The notes: a model not told the origin generated them from the letters alone. A stretch of 64,000 nucleotides of DNA from Paenibacillus prosopidis (GCF_003337375.1 NZ_QPJD01000009.1:62001-126000), one strand, 5' to 3'; shown: positions 8,358-16,281, counted from the first letter of the stretch. Made by a program: numbers and translations.

Positions 8358-9263
8358 ATGCAAAGTTATACAATTGAACCATCAACTAATAACATTGAAG
8401 ATTTGTATAAAACCTACAAGCCTCATTTATTTTCAATTGCTTACCGTATGCTTGGTTCTAGATCAGATGCAGAGGATATGGTTCAAGATTTGTTTATTAG
8501 CATACATGGATATCTAAATGACAATGTGAATAATATCAAATCGTACTTAAGCAAAATGATGATCAATCGATGTTTGAATGAATTAAAATCTGTACGAAAA
8601 AAAAGTATAAGCTACGTAGGTAATTGGCTTCCAGAACCTACAGTGCAATTCATCGATAATAGTCCGTTAGATAACGTTGAGCGTCATGATACGATTTCTT
8701 ATGCCTTTCTAATTCTTATGGATAAACTTACGCCATTAGAGCGAGCTGTGTTTATTTTAAAAGAAGTCTTTGCATATGAACATAGTGAAATTGGCGAAAT
8801 GTTCAACAAATCAGAAGTTAATTGCCGAAAGATCTTTAGTCGTGTCAAGAAAAAAGTGGATTTATCCTCCCCAAAAGATGAAATGCTATCATCGCATCTT
8901 CTAGAAGAAAAGGAATTGGTGAATCGCTTCATTTCTGCCATTTCGAATGGTAACATACAACCACTGGTGGACATGTTAACAGAGGATGTCATATTGATTG
9001 CCGATGGTGGAGGAAAAGTGTCCGCCGCAACCCATCCTATATATAGCAGAGAACGCGTACTCGAGATATTGAAGGCCCTTTCGTCCAGTCGATTTCCCGA
9101 ATCAAAGGCACAACTGGTCGAGGTCAATGATCAACCAGGGATATTGTTAACAAAAGAAGGCACTCCAACCGGGGTCATTTGTTTTGAATGGGATGTCCAA
9201 ACGATGACCATTCAACGAATTTACATTATAGTGAATCCAGATAAATTACAATGCTTAAACTGA
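8358..9263 (+). CDS. ECF41-family sigma factor with fused SnoaL-like regulatory domain
   Basis: An RNA polymerase sigma factor of the SigJ/ECF41 group. Region 2 covers about residues 14-85 and region 4 about 115-165. The linker carries WLPEP (90-94). The C-terminal SnoaL-like domain (about 180-301) carries DGGGK (216-220) and NPDKL (293-297). These three motifs are the recognised hallmarks of ECF41, in which the fused C-terminal domain replaces a separate anti-sigma factor. The 301-residue length is normal. ATG 8358 has an AAAGGCGG site 9 bases upstream. Its own promoter (8201) and three more nearby fit the ECF41 consensus, indicating autoregulation and a local regulon. The broken four-cysteine gene follows after 39 bases. 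The inducing signal is unknown. Confidence 0.93.
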   Translation: MQSYTIEPSTNNIEDLYKTYKPHLFSIAYRMLGSRSDAEDMVQDLFISIHGYLNDNVNNIKSYLSKMMINRCLNELKSVRKKSISYVGNWLPEPTVQFIDNSPLDNVERHDTISYAFLILMDKLTPLERAVFILKEVFAYEHSEIGEMFNKSEVNCRKIFSRVKKKVDLSSPKDEMLSSHLLEEKELVNRFISAISNGNIQPLVDMLTEDVILIADGGGKVSAATHPIYSRERVLEILKALSSSRFPESKAQLVEVNDQPGILLTKEGTPTGVICFEWDVQTMTIQRIYIIVNPDKLQCLN

Positions 9264-9302
9264 AGGGGCTTGAACAAACAGAACAGAAAGGATGTAGACA
9301 CC

Positions 9303-9554
9303 TTGAACTTAAGCAATTGTCCGGTTTGCCTGATAGGTGTTGTTGAGCCTTTTGGTTTCATCGAATTAAAGGAAGGACCGCTGGAATTTAAACTTAGTCG
9401 ATTTCCACAGACAAAAAAAAGGCTATCACCATCGGGATGTGTACTCGGGAACCATGTCAGAATCTAGGAATGGGGGGCAACTCGGGAAACCCCTACTCTG
9501 GCCAAAAGTTTATTGAGAGATCTGATTCTATCACTGGAAAAAAGAACAATGTAA
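9303..9554 (+). pseudogene. Frameshifted paralogue of the four-cysteine protein
   Basis: Begins at TTG 9303 (LNLSNCPVCLIGVVEPFGF) and is clearly a duplicate of the gene at 5979. The frame slips at an eight-A run (9413-9420), continues in a second frame (AITIGMCTREPCQNLGMG), slips again at a six-G run (9472-9477), and ends in the first frame (AKSLLRDLILSLEKRTM) at TAA 9552-9554. The two slips cancel. Either the copy is dead or both changes are homopolymer sequencing errors and a normal protein of about 83 residues exists. It follows the sigma gene by 39 bases and probably shares its transcript. Confidence 0.75.
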
Positions 9555-9735
9555 AAGCAAGAACGCGATTTCGTGCTCGCGAGACGGCCAAAAACGGCTA
9601 ACCAATAACATCATCGTGAAGTTGAGGCCGAGCTGTCATCGGTTCATTTCGCCATATCAAGCCGGATGTTTTCATTAATTTATCAATGGTTCTCTTCTTT
9701 TTGTTTATTAGCAGCAGCCTCATTAAAAAACTATC

Positions 9736-9755
9736 GGATAATAAGAACATTATCC
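9736..9755. repeat. Inverted repeat upstream of promoter copy 4
   Basis: GGATAAT (9736-9742) and ATTATCC (9749-9755) form a perfect 7-6-7 inverted repeat, about 30 bases before the ECF41-type promoter. It might be an operator, but no other copy was noticed. The rest of 9555-9785 shows nothing recognisable. Confidence 0.35.
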
Positions 9756-9785
9756 ATTACAAGGGAAAATAATAAGAACGATTTA

Positions 9786-9812
9786 TGTCACACATGGAAG
9801 TCGCCAATTGTC
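9786..9812 (+). promoter_or_regulatory. ECF41-type promoter, copy 4 (carboxymuconolactone decarboxylase-like gene)
   Basis: TGTCACA (9786-9792), 16 bases, TGTC (9809-9812), within a 49-base block identical to the azoR promoter block. The AGGAGGT ribosome site (9833-9839) and ATG 9848 follow directly. A gene of this kind is the classical ECF41 target. Confidence 0.85.
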
Positions 9813-9847
9813 TTATTAGTGTCAAAAAAAATAGGAGGTACTTAGTT

Positions 9848-10327
9848 ATGACACAACGTATCAATTATATGCAGCAATCACCAGAGCTTTTCAAAAAAAT
9901 GATGGAATTCAGCAATGCCGAGAAGGAAAGCGCAATTGAAGAGAAGATCCTCGATCTCGTTCACATCAGGGCTTCACAAATGAATGGGTGCGCATTCTGT
10001 CTGGATATGCACGTCAAGCAGGCTAAGATTCATGGTGAGAGCGAGCTTCGCCTTTATCACATCTCGATTTGGCGGGAATCGAATCTGTTCACTCCGCGCG
10101 AACGGGCTGCGCTGGCGTGGACCGAGATCCTGACCAAACTTCCTGAGCAAGGTGTGCCCGACGAATTGTATGACCGTGTTCGCGGGCAGTTGTCTGAAAA
10201 AGAAATCTCGGACCTGACCTTCTCGGTCATGGCCATCAATGCTTGGAACCGCATAAACGTCGCTTTCAAGTATGTACCGGGTTCGGCTGATGCGGCGTTT
10301 GGATTAACTAAAGCAGGTTTGAGCTAA
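9848..10327 (+). CDS. Carboxymuconolactone decarboxylase / AhpD-like protein
   Basis: A 159-residue helical protein of the carboxymuconolactone decarboxylase family, peroxidase-related branch. It carries the AhpD-type redox motif C48-A-F-C51-L-D-M-H55 (CxxCxxxH), so a thiol-dependent peroxide or electrophile detoxification role is likely rather than ring cleavage. The start is ATG 9848 with AGGAGGT 8 bases upstream. An in-frame ATG at 9785 lies inside the promoter and cannot be the start. It is the intact representative of the partner type most often found with ECF41 sigma factors. A hairpin at 10432 probably ends the transcript. Confidence 0.9.
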   Translation: MTQRINYMQQSPELFKKMMEFSNAEKESAIEEKILDLVHIRASQMNGCAFCLDMHVKQAKIHGESELRLYHISIWRESNLFTPRERAALAWTEILTKLPEQGVPDELYDRVRGQLSEKEISDLTFSVMAINAWNRINVAFKYVPGSADAAFGLTKAGLS

Positions 10328-10431
10328 TCAATTGCAAGTATAGTTCGCATGATCAAGGTCTTGGGGGCACTATATGGCTATATCACAGAACAAACTATCC
10401 AAGGCCTTTCACCCTTATCGAGAAATACATC

Positions 10432-10454
10432 AGAAGCCCCTTGTACGGGCTTCT
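10432..10454 (+). terminator. Terminator-like hairpin
   Basis: AGAAGCCC (10432-10439) pairs with GGGCTTCT (10447-10454) across a seven-base loop, with only a short T run after it. It lies about 105 bases beyond the decarboxylase-like gene. Confidence 0.5.
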
Positions 10455-10474
10455 TACTAGGAGGTTCAACAACA

Positions 10475-10790
10475 ATGAGGCTTACTGGCGCTAAAGCGTG
10501 GCGAACTCGCCTTCATTCGAAGACAAGGCAGTTTTGGAGTTCTTCGAGACGGCAACTCAAAACCTACTTGCCGCTGAAGCAGCTGCTGGAGTAAAACATC
10601 ACGTTGCTCTGTCGGTCGTTGGCACCGATCTACTTCTCCAAAGTGGTTATTTCCGCGCGAAGTTAAAGATGACAACGCGCTTTACTTCGGCGCAGAGCTG
10701 AACGATCAATCTCTCGTCCCAGGTGACAACACGCATATTACCTCGACGCGTTTCGAGGATTGGCTCAGCCGCTTTACGTCTCAGGTATAA
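10475..10790 (+). pseudogene. Internally deleted NmrA/SDR-type NAD(P)-binding protein
   Basis: A good ribosome site (AGGAGG, 10460-10465) and ATG 10475 survive. They are followed by scraps of an NmrA-like atypical SDR: SPSFEDKAVLEFFETATQNL and GVKHHVALSVVGTDLLLQSG in one frame near 10506-10660, then NALYFGAELNDQSLVPGD and STRFEDWLSRFTSQV in another frame to TAA 10788-10790. The N-terminal Rossmann part and the middle are missing, so about 105 codons of perhaps 250-280 remain. NAD-dependent epimerase-like proteins are the third usual ECF41 partner class. The remaining bases to 10932 show nothing recognisable. Confidence 0.75.
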
Positions 10791-10932
10791 GTCAACAAGG
10801 CATGGTCGACGCCATATTTTCAAATGCATGGTATCCCGGGCTAACGAATCCCTCTAGTAACACTGAACAAAGTGCTGCGTACAAGAAATGAAGCCAAGGG
10901 GTGGTTATTCCTTTATAGGCTCAAAGATTGGC

Positions 10933-10966
10933 AAAAAGCCGCGGTTAGTCACACGCGGCTTTTTTT
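10933..10966. terminator. Bidirectional terminator
   Basis: AAAAAGCCGCG (10933-10943) pairs with CGCGGCTTTTT (10954-10964) and has T runs on both strands. It sits between the plus-strand relic and the stop of the minus-strand phytase-like gene, so it can end transcription from both sides. Confidence 0.88.
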
Positions 10967-10997
10967 ATAGTAGATTATATCAATTATAGAAAACCCT

Positions 10998-12212
10998 TTA
11001 CTTTGACTCAGGCGACACGTCAAAGGCCAGAAATTGAGTAACTTGTGATGAATTGAAGTTGTTATCGGAAACGAGTACAAGACTATCGTGTCCATTTTTG
11101 AGTTTAGGTCCCCATGTAATGCCTTCAATATTGTCTAGCTTAGGTAAGTTAAGTGAGTTTAGATTAAGAACTAACTTTTTGGATACCGGTTTAAATTGAC
11201 CTAGTTTAAGAGATTCGAGGCTTTTTACATTTGTCGCCTCTTCGGTATCCACTTCATAAATCCGAATATAATTGGAATAACTGCCATCGGCGGCTTGTAC
11301 ACCAGATCGTTCAATAATAAGGAACTGATGGTCGTTAACGGCAAGCATTTCCGAGACACCATTGTCAGCATTTTTGCCTGATCCCGGTTGTGCAGGGATT
11401 GCGTCGATCGGATAAGCGTATTCGGCAGCAATGTCGCCGTTTCGATCGTACTTCGTGATGCGCGAATAAGAACCGGAATCGACTGTCGAAATGTCACCGT
11501 CTTGATAGAGCGACGCTTCCATGGAAGTAAAATAGTATTTTCCGTCAGGAGAGAAACTGCTTCCTTCCAGGGCAAGATTATTGCGGAAGCCTTTCTGTAC
11601 ATCAGCATTGCTTTGATCAATTTTAAAGGTCTCAGGGATTTGGAATGAAGACAGGTAGTCTCCGTTACGTTCAGCTTGATAGATGAATGGGTTAAAGGCA
11701 AGACTTCGGTCGCCTTCACTTGTATACCAGATCGAATCGTTTGTTGGATCAAAGCGAATGGATTCTAAATCGGGGACGACGCCTTTTTTATTTGCAGCAT
11801 AATCGGTCTTGTTTGGATAAGTAGTGCCATCGGACTGTTTAAATTCAGTCATACCAGTAAGCTTGACAGATGAAAAGCTGTTTGTGTCATACTTCAGTTT
11901 CGCGGTATAAAAGCGGGCAGGGCTTTTGTCAGAGCGATCATCACTAATAATGATCCACTTATGTGTTTTGGGTTCGTAATCAATGCCGGAAAGTCCTCCA
12001 ACAAGCGTCTCTTCATATACTTCATCGTTCGGAATTCTTTGCTCGCCAATAAATGTCAACTGCCCGACAGAGTGTTCTATTTCATGCTCGGCGTGCCAAT
12101 TTGACTTTTCCTGGTCGTTAACAATCGCCTGATCGGCTGAAGCAACACCAAAATGAGTGGTAACCAATAGACTGATAACAGCACCTGTGGATATAAACTT
12201 TCCCAACTTCAT
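10998..12212 (-). CDS. Secreted phytase-like esterase domain protein
   Basis: A 404-residue exported protein. An N-terminal signal peptide (KFISTGAVISLLVTTHFG, cleavage near ASA-DQ) is followed by one domain of the esterase-like activity of phytase family, probably a beta-propeller. Visible family traits are GGLSGIDYEPKTHKWIIISD, VPDLESIRFDP, LALEGSSFSPDGKYYF and DNIEGITWGP. The start is ATG 12212 (minus strand) behind AGAAGGTG; an upstream in-frame ATG at 12350 has no such site and would bury the signal peptide. The substrate is unknown, and true phytase activity is not implied by this family. It is monocistronic and ends at the bidirectional terminator. Confidence 0.85.
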   Translation of the reverse strand: MKLGKFISTGAVISLLVTTHFGVASADQAIVNDQEKSNWHAEHEIEHSVGQLTFIGEQRIPNDEVYEETLVGGLSGIDYEPKTHKWIIISDDRSDKSPARFYTAKLKYDTNSFSSVKLTGMTEFKQSDGTTYPNKTDYAANKKGVVPDLESIRFDPTNDSIWYTSEGDRSLAFNPFIYQAERNGDYLSSFQIPETFKIDQSNADVQKGFRNNLALEGSSFSPDGKYYFTSMEASLYQDGDISTVDSGSYSRITKYDRNGDIAAEYAYPIDAIPAQPGSGKNADNGVSEMLAVNDHQFLIIERSGVQAADGSYSNYIRIYEVDTEEATNVKSLESLKLGQFKPVSKKLVLNLNSLNLPKLDNIEGITWGPKLKNGHDSLVLVSDNNFNSSQVTQFLAFDVSPESK

Positions 12213-12376
12213 GTCTTTCACCTTCTCCCGATTTTTAAAGAGCTCTAGAAACACTCTTATTATAGAAAAGGTGATAGATTTGGACAATACAAAATGGAAG
12301 ACTTTACATAACTTTAACTGGGGATATGCCCCATACTCGTTCCTATTCACATGAACTCGGGTGAATAAAATATCTC

Positions 12377-12407
12377 TTGACTTGGAGTTAACTCCAAGTG
12401 AGATAAT
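12377..12407 (+). promoter_or_regulatory. MerR-type promoter/operator for the aldo/keto reductase
   Basis: -35 TTGACT (12377-12382) and -10 GATAAT (12402-12407) are 19 bases apart. The gap contains the inverted repeat CTTGGAG-TTAA-CTCCAAG (12381-12398). An overlong spacer filled by a 7-4-7 palindrome is the hallmark of promoters activated by MerR-family regulators. AdhR of B. subtilis uses a comparable 7-4-7 site. No MerR-type gene occurs in this window. Confidence 0.82.
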
Positions 12408-12486
12408 ATCAGCTATATACAGGAAACAATCATCTGAGAGAACTTACATTTGAATCAATAATATGCTTGGAAAGTGGGGAAATCTA

Positions 12487-13467
12487 ATGGAATATGTGAA
12501 ACTAGGAAATACCGGTTTGGATGTTTCTAGGCTCTGTCTTGGCTGTATGAGCTTTGGTGTAGCCGAGAGGTGGACACATCCGTGGATACTTGATGAAGAG
12601 AATAGTCGTCCGATTATAAAAAGGGCGTTAGAACTTGGTATCAATTTTTTTGATACGGCGAATATTTATTCACTTGGATCAAGTGAGGAATTTGTTGGAC
12701 GAGCATTGAAGGAATATGCCAACCGAGATGAAGTCGTCATCGCAACGAAAGTTCATTTCCGAATGCATCAAGGACCCAATGGTGCAGGTCTTTCCCGAAA
12801 AGCAATCATGAATGAAATTGATAAAAGCCTTAAAAGATTAGGTACAGATTATGTCGATCTGTACCAGATTCACCGCTGGGATTACAGTACGCCTATTGAA
12901 GAAACGATGGAAGCCTTGCATGATGTGGTGAAGGCAGGGAAAGCAAGATATATCGGTGCATCTGCCATGTACGCATGGCAGTTTCTTAAGGCGTTACATG
13001 TAGCGGAGAAAAATGGATGGACCCGGTTTGTATCTATGCAGAATCATCTCAACCTCATCTACCGTGAAGAGGAGAGAGAGATGATGCCGCTTTGCAGGGA
13101 GGAAAAAATCGGTGTTATTCCATATAGCCCGCTTGCATCAGGTAGATTGGCGCGTAATTGGTTGGAAACAACCCATCGTTCCCAGACCGATCAAGCTCAG
13201 AAATGGAAATACGATGCAACTGCAAATATGGACAGCTTGATTGTAGATCGGGTGGCCGCAATCGCAGAAAAACGCGGCGTTCCACGCGTGCAAATTGCCC
13301 TTGCCTGGTTGCTGCAGAAAGAAGCTGTGACAGCTCCTATAATCGGTGTTACGAAAATGGCCCATCTCGAAGAGGCGGTAGATGCTCTTTCGATTACGTT
13401 GTCACAGGAAGAAATTGCGTCGCTGGAAGAGCTGTATACTCCTCATCCCGTAGTTGGCCCACAGTAA
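12487..13467 (+). CDS. Aldo/keto reductase
   Basis: Cytoplasmic NADPH-dependent aldo/keto reductase, a (beta/alpha)8 barrel of 326 residues, full length. Conserved features are GNTGLDVSRLCLG at the N-terminus, FFDTANIYSLGSSEEFVGRA with catalytic Asp and Tyr, the Lys of ATKV, DLYQIHRWD with the active-site His, and IPYSPLASGRL. ATG 12487 has GTGGGGA 6 bases upstream; the in-frame ATG at 12463 has none. With its MerR-type promoter the likely job is removal of reactive aldehydes such as methylglyoxal. A strong terminator follows at 13522. Confidence 0.92.
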   Translation: MEYVKLGNTGLDVSRLCLGCMSFGVAERWTHPWILDEENSRPIIKRALELGINFFDTANIYSLGSSEEFVGRALKEYANRDEVVIATKVHFRMHQGPNGAGLSRKAIMNEIDKSLKRLGTDYVDLYQIHRWDYSTPIEETMEALHDVVKAGKARYIGASAMYAWQFLKALHVAEKNGWTRFVSMQNHLNLIYREEEREMMPLCREEKIGVIPYSPLASGRLARNWLETTHRSQTDQAQKWKYDATANMDSLIVDRVAAIAEKRGVPRVQIALAWLLQKEAVTAPIIGVTKMAHLEEAVDALSITLSQEEIASLEELYTPHPVVGPQ

Positions 13468-13521
13468 CTTTATGATTATCCGGAATAGTTCTCTTAGGAT
13501 CATAGATTTTCATTACTTCCT

Positions 13522-13566
13522 CCTTGCGCAATCGTTTAGTTTGAAACGATTGCGCAAGGGGGTTTT
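13522..13566. terminator. Strong terminator between convergent genes
   Basis: A perfect 16-bp stem, CCTTGCGCAATCGTTT (13522-13537) with its complement at 13544-13559, is followed by GGGTTTTTCTT. It lies between the aldo/keto reductase stop and the minus-strand LacI gene stop and could serve both. Confidence 0.88.
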
Positions 13567-13598
13567 TCTTATCAACGAGGCGTGTTTTCGATATTTCG

Positions 13599-14591
13599 TT
13601 ATAAAGATTCACCTGTAACGATTTGATGCTGCAAAAGCAGCACATTCAAATGTTTATTGTGGTTTCCATCGATTTCTTCAAGCAAGCGATTCACGGCTGT
13701 TATTCCTATTTCGCTTACTGGGTATCGTACGGAGCATAATCTTGGAGAAATATATTTCAACGTATCGATATCATCGAAGCCCATAAGACCGACCTGTTCA
13801 GGAACTCTGATTTTGTTTTTCTTAAAATGATTAAGCACTTCTAGCGCATAGATATCCGCAGGGCAGACAATTGCTTTTTTGGGCTGGGATTCCAGATCGA
13901 TTTGGCTAATGGCCTTGATGTAATCCGAATCCATGATGACAAGCGGTTCCTTTTTTCCCATCTCCGATAAACCTTCGCGGCATCCGGCTAATCTTTCTTC
14001 CAGTGTGTAAAGATTGACCTCGCCTCTGCGGGTCAATGGAGGGCAAATATAGATAATTTCTTCGTAACCTTGGCTTATGACATGTTTAACAGCGTCTTTC
14101 ATTGACTCACGCTCGTTAATGCCTACATAGGTCCACCCGCCGGAAATACGATTTCCGATTGTAACGATGGGAATCTTTAAATCGAGCAATTCTTTTTCAA
14201 ATTCATGTCCGGACTGTACACTGAACATGATAATCCCGTCTACTTGCCGGGTTTTGAAATGCTCGAGTGCTTTCCGCTCATTTTGAGGATCGTGATGCGT
14301 AAAAATAGGGAAAACGACATATCCTATTTCCCTGGCCTTGACTTCAATGGCGTTCATTAACTTCGCAAAGTATGGATTGCGGACATCGAATAAAATGACA
14401 CCTAGCGTCATCGACCGGCCCTTGGCAAGACCCCGGGCTAAATGATTGGGCGTATAGTTTAACTCCTTCGCGACTTTAAGGATATATTCTTTCGTCTTCT
14501 TGCTAATGCCCGGCCTATCATTTAATGCACGGTCGACAGTCCCTTCGGAAACCTTGCATATCTGGGCGATATCTTTAATGGTGACTGACAT
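13599..14591 (-). CDS. LacI-family transcriptional regulator of the arabinofuranosidase gene
   Basis: A 330-residue LacI/GalR repressor. The N-terminal helix-turn-helix and hinge (TIKDIAQICKVSEGTVDRAL, then NHLARGLAKGRS) are followed by a periplasmic-binding-protein-like sensor domain (LGVILFDVRNPYFAKLMNAI to the C-terminus, with VGLMGFDDIDTLKYISPRL). The start is ATG 14591 (minus) behind AAAAAGGAG; upstream in-frame ATGs would add a tail running through the operator. It is divergent from the GH51 gene. A near-palindrome (14618-14631) in its own promoter matches the perfect palindrome in front of GH51, which supports autoregulation and control of the divergent gene. The inducer is presumably a sugar released from arabinan. 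Confidence 0.9.
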   Translation of the reverse strand: MSVTIKDIAQICKVSEGTVDRALNDRPGISKKTKEYILKVAKELNYTPNHLARGLAKGRSMTLGVILFDVRNPYFAKLMNAIEVKAREIGYVVFPIFTHHDPQNERKALEHFKTRQVDGIIMFSVQSGHEFEKELLDLKIPIVTIGNRISGGWTYVGINERESMKDAVKHVISQGYEEIIYICPPLTRRGEVNLYTLEERLAGCREGLSEMGKKEPLVIMDSDYIKAISQIDLESQPKKAIVCPADIYALEVLNHFKKNKIRVPEQVGLMGFDDIDTLKYISPRLCSVRYPVSEIGITAVNRLLEEIDGNHNKHLNVLLLQHQIVTGESL

Positions 14592-14617
14592 ATCAGGCTC
14601 CTTTTTGCACGAATGTT

Positions 14618-14675
14618 CGTGTACGCACACGATATAACTGCTAATTATTTTATAATATGACATCCGTAAAGGCAA
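14618..14675 (-). promoter_or_regulatory. Promoter and operator of the LacI-type gene
   Basis: On the minus strand, -35 TTGCCT (14675-14670) and -10 TAAAAT (14652-14647) are 17 bases apart. Just downstream of the expected start lies CGTGTAC-GCACACG (14618-14631), a 14-base palindrome with one mismatched pair. Its outer bases match the perfect operator at 14748-14763. The position favours repression by the encoded LacI protein. Confidence 0.72.
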
Positions 14676-14702
14676 GGACTTAGAAGCATTTCATTATTTT
14701 TA

Positions 14703-14763
14703 TTGACATAAAAAGCTATTCGAGATATATTGCAAGTGTATTTAGAACCGTGTGCGCACACGG
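14703..14763 (+). promoter_or_regulatory. Sigma-A promoter and LacI operator of the GH51 gene
   Basis: TTGACA (14703-14708) and TATATT (14726-14731) with a 17-base spacer form a near-consensus promoter. The 16-base perfect palindrome CCGTGTGCGCACACGG (14748-14763) sits about 10-25 bases after the predicted start, a classic LacI-family roadblock site. The divergent promoter has the related site. Confidence 0.85.
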
Positions 14764-14793
14764 AAAATTATCTGATCATGGAGCGTGGAAGAA

Positions 14794-16281
14794 ATGTCTA
14801 GGTTGGAGATTAATCCAAAGAGAGAACTTGGCAGGAGAGACAAGAAAATTTACGGTCACTTTCTGGAGCATTTTCATCGTCAAATCTATGGCGGAATTTT
14901 TGATCCGGAGTCCCCATTGTCGGGCAGCAGCGGCTATCGTCAGGACGTAATGGAAGCACTTAAACGAATCGAGGTTCCGATTGTACGCTGGCCAGGCGGC
15001 TGCTTTGTTTCTGCCTACCACTGGAAAGATGCAATAGGAAAGCAGCGTACACCTTACTTTGATAAGGCATGGCGGGTAGAGGAATCGAATAAGTTCGGCA
15101 CGGACGAATTTATTGAATATTGCCGTTTGATTGGGGCAGAGCCTTATATTTGCACGAATGCCGGAACTGGGTCCCCGGAAGAAATGAGTGATTGGGTTGA
15201 ATACTGCAACCTCCCTTCCGAGGGGAAATGGGCGAAGCTCCGTATTGAAAACGGTCATCCAGAGCCCTACAAAGTGAAATACTGGAGCATCGGCAATGAA
15301 AACTACGGCGACTGGGAAATGGGGGCCAAAAATCTTAGGGAATGGGGGCGTTTCGTAAAAGAATCGGCCAAAATGATGAAGCGGGTTGACCCGAACATCG
15401 AGCTGCTGGCAGCGAGCATTTCGGATTTGGATTGGAATCTGAATTTGCTGCGGGAAGCGGGAAATTATCTGGATTGGATTTCGATTCACGATTATTGGGA
15501 TCATCTGGGCCAAGTCAACGATTTATCGAATTATGAATCTTGTATGGCTTATACCATGGAAATTGAGAAGCCGATTTTAAAGACGAAAAATATTCTCGGC
15601 TCGCTCGGCTATCTGGGCAGAATTCGTATTGCCTATGATGAATGGAATCTTCGGGGCTGGCATCATCCGCATATTAACTCCGGAACCGAGGATTATATCA
15701 CTCCGAGGGATAAAAACGACATCAATTCCAGCTACACCATGGCGGATGCTGTGTTCACAGCCTGTTTCTTAAATCAGTGTCACAAACATAGCGATGTCGT
15801 CGGTATGGCGAATTTTGCCCCGACCGTCAATACAAGAGGAGCCATCTTTACGCATCAAGACGGGCTCGTCCTGAGATCCAGTTACTTTGTGTTTGAGCTC
15901 TATATCCGTCATCTGGGAGATATCGTCGTTGACTCTTGGCTTTCGGAAAATTCGGCTTTCGATGTGGAGACGGCCGGCAAGACAACAAGCGTCCCGCATG
16001 TAGATGCAGTGGCCACCAAACGGACGGGAAGCGAAGATTTGAGAATTGCATTGGTCAATCGCCATCCGGATCGGGCGGAATCCGTTTCCCTACATCTTGG
16101 CAGTGCAGTCCAATATTCGAACGCGGTCCTTTATAGTGTGGTCGGCGATTCGAAAGACGCATACAACGATATCGGCAAAGAGCAGGTTCGTGTTATCGAG
16201 CAGCCTTTGCATTGGAATACGCAATCTGATGTCAGGGTCGAAATTCAGCCCCATTCCGTGAACGTTTTGGTCATCAAGTAA
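14794..16281 (+). CDS. Alpha-L-arabinofuranosidase, GH51
   Basis: A 495-residue intracellular retaining alpha-L-arabinofuranosidase releasing terminal arabinose from arabino-oligosaccharides. The GH51 signatures are clear: YGHFLEHFHRQIYGGI near the start, VRWPGGCFVSAYHW, acid/base Glu169 in SIGNENYGDWEMG and nucleophile Glu283 in AYDEWN. It has no signal peptide, so it acts on imported oligosaccharides. ATG 14794 is chosen (GGAG at 14780-14783); GTG 14785 would leave less room for the site. It is preceded by a strong promoter with LacI operator and followed by a terminator, so it is a single-gene unit at the edge of the plant-polysaccharide locus. Confidence 0.95.
   Translation: MSRLEINPKRELGRRDKKIYGHFLEHFHRQIYGGIFDPESPLSGSSGYRQDVMEALKRIEVPIVRWPGGCFVSAYHWKDAIGKQRTPYFDKAWRVEESNKFGTDEFIEYCRLIGAEPYICTNAGTGSPEEMSDWVEYCNLPSEGKWAKLRIENGHPEPYKVKYWSIGNENYGDWEMGAKNLREWGRFVKESAKMMKRVDPNIELLAASISDLDWNLNLLREAGNYLDWISIHDYWDHLGQVNDLSNYESCMAYTMEIEKPILKTKNILGSLGYLGRIRIAYDEWNLRGWHHPHINSGTEDYITPRDKNDINSSYTMADAVFTACFLNQCHKHSDVVGMANFAPTVNTRGAIFTHQDGLVLRSSYFVFELYIRHLGDIVVDSWLSENSAFDVETAGKTTSVPHVDAVATKRTGSEDLRIALVNRHPDRAESVSLHLGSAVQYSNAVLYSVVGDSKDAYNDIGKEQVRVIEQPLHWNTQSDVRVEIQPHSVNVLVIK

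Noticed and set aside
9785..9847. Upstream in-frame ATG for the decarboxylase-like gene
   Set aside because: The codons from 9785 to 9847 are the promoter and leader; ATG 9848 has a perfect AGGAGGT site.
12213..12350. Longer N-terminus for the phytase-like protein
   Set aside because: It would place 46 residues before a standard signal peptide; ATG 12212 has a good ribosome site.
15778..15801. TGTCACA followed by CGTC inside the GH51 gene as a fifth ECF41 site
   Set aside because: The spacer is 13 bases rather than 16, and it lies within a coding region with no gene start behind it.
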